From an uncultured Lachnospiraceae bacterium (GTDB lineage: Bacteria; Bacillota; Clostridia; Lachnospirales; Lachnospiraceae): 64,000 nt of DNA. The stretch spans positions 19,448 to 83,447 of the forward strand of contig CACWKX010000011.1 in assembly GCA_902761585.1 (NCBI GenBank), in the 5' to 3' direction. The notes under the pieces were generated by a model. It was not told where the DNA came from. It made no database searches and was given only the letters and a program-made list of their open reading frames with translations. Numbering within the stretch: position 1 is the first letter of the stretch; the number at the start of each line of letters is the position of its first letter. Both the position numbers and the translations under genes were made by a program. Of this stretch, positions 63,954-64,000 are shown piece after piece.

Positions 63954-64000
63954 TGGATAAGCCTGCGACCGATTAGTAACAGTCAGCTCCATACATTACT
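63954..64000 (-). rRNA. 23S ribosomal RNA, 3' end (partial)
   Basis: The minus strand reads GGAGCTGACTGTTACTAATC then GGTCGCAGGCTTATCC, the conserved 3' end of bacterial 23S rRNA. The gene continues beyond the right edge. No 5S rRNA follows it before the tRNA-Leu gene. Confidence 0.9.

Noticed and set aside
1..64000. CRISPR arrays, insertion sequences, prophage or toxin-antitoxin genes
   Set aside because: Looked for across the window; no spaced identical repeats, transposase, integrase or phage structural motifs were seen.

Overview
The window looks like chromosomal DNA of an anaerobic, fermentative Clostridia member, most likely Lachnospiraceae. The reasons are the gene families (pyruvate:ferredoxin oxidoreductase, pyruvate phosphate dikinase, superoxide reductase, flavodiiron protein, permuted GH3, YesMN two-component system, TIGR01906 membrane protein, YitT) and strong AGGAGG ribosome binding sites with frequent TTG starts. 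Base composition is close to half GC by eye, and the strong third-position GC bias produces many long antisense shadow frames. I see no phage, IS, CRISPR or plasmid functions; this is a core chromosomal segment with two carbohydrate-uptake loci set in it.

Layout. 1-515: the start of a signal-peptide protein controlled by a cobalamin riboswitch. 515-8.4 kb: a superoxide reductase-flavodoxin fusion, a uridine kinase with a damaged N terminus, a YfcE-type phosphodiesterase, L-serine dehydratase, pyruvate phosphate dikinase and glycyl-tRNA synthetase. 8.4-15.6 kb: a lipoprotein, era, recO, an M16C metallopeptidase and two membrane proteins. 15.7-24.4 kb: an alpha-xyloside locus (GH31, ABC transporter without ATPase, divergent YesM/YesN). 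24.4-34.6 kb: nifJ, an ABC-F ATPase and carAB. 34.7-42.5 kb: an acetyltransferase, a methyltransferase, a HAD phosphatase, a permuted GH3, rubredoxin and a three-domain flavodiiron protein. 42.6-48 kb: the hrcA-grpE-dnaK-dnaJ heat-shock operon under a perfect CIRCE element. 48-56.7 kb: an SGNH hydrolase, lepA, rpsT, hemW, holA, asnA and an LCP protein. 56.8-63.6 kb: a second uptake locus (GH3 beta-xylosidase type, two permeases, binding protein, divergent AraC regulator). The end holds tRNA-Leu(CAG) and the 3' end of a 23S rRNA, both on the minus strand.

How the parts work together. The two sugar loci import xylose-containing oligosaccharides (inferred from the GH31 and GH3 families) and hydrolyse them inside the cell. 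Neither encodes an ABC ATPase, so both probably share one encoded elsewhere. Glycolytic products pass through PPDK and PFOR. Superoxide reductase, the flavodiiron protein and rubredoxin form an oxygen and superoxide defence set; the two larger genes share an identical 11-bp extended -10 core.

No clearly undescribed system stands out. The most unusual items are the superoxide reductase-flavodoxin fusion, a uridine kinase that has lost its P-loop, three 10-bp-phased repeats upstream of the LCP promoter, a RecO without its zinc finger, a CarA with a linker of about 70 residues, and a rearranged heat-shock/lepA neighbourhood without the sporulation genes often found there.
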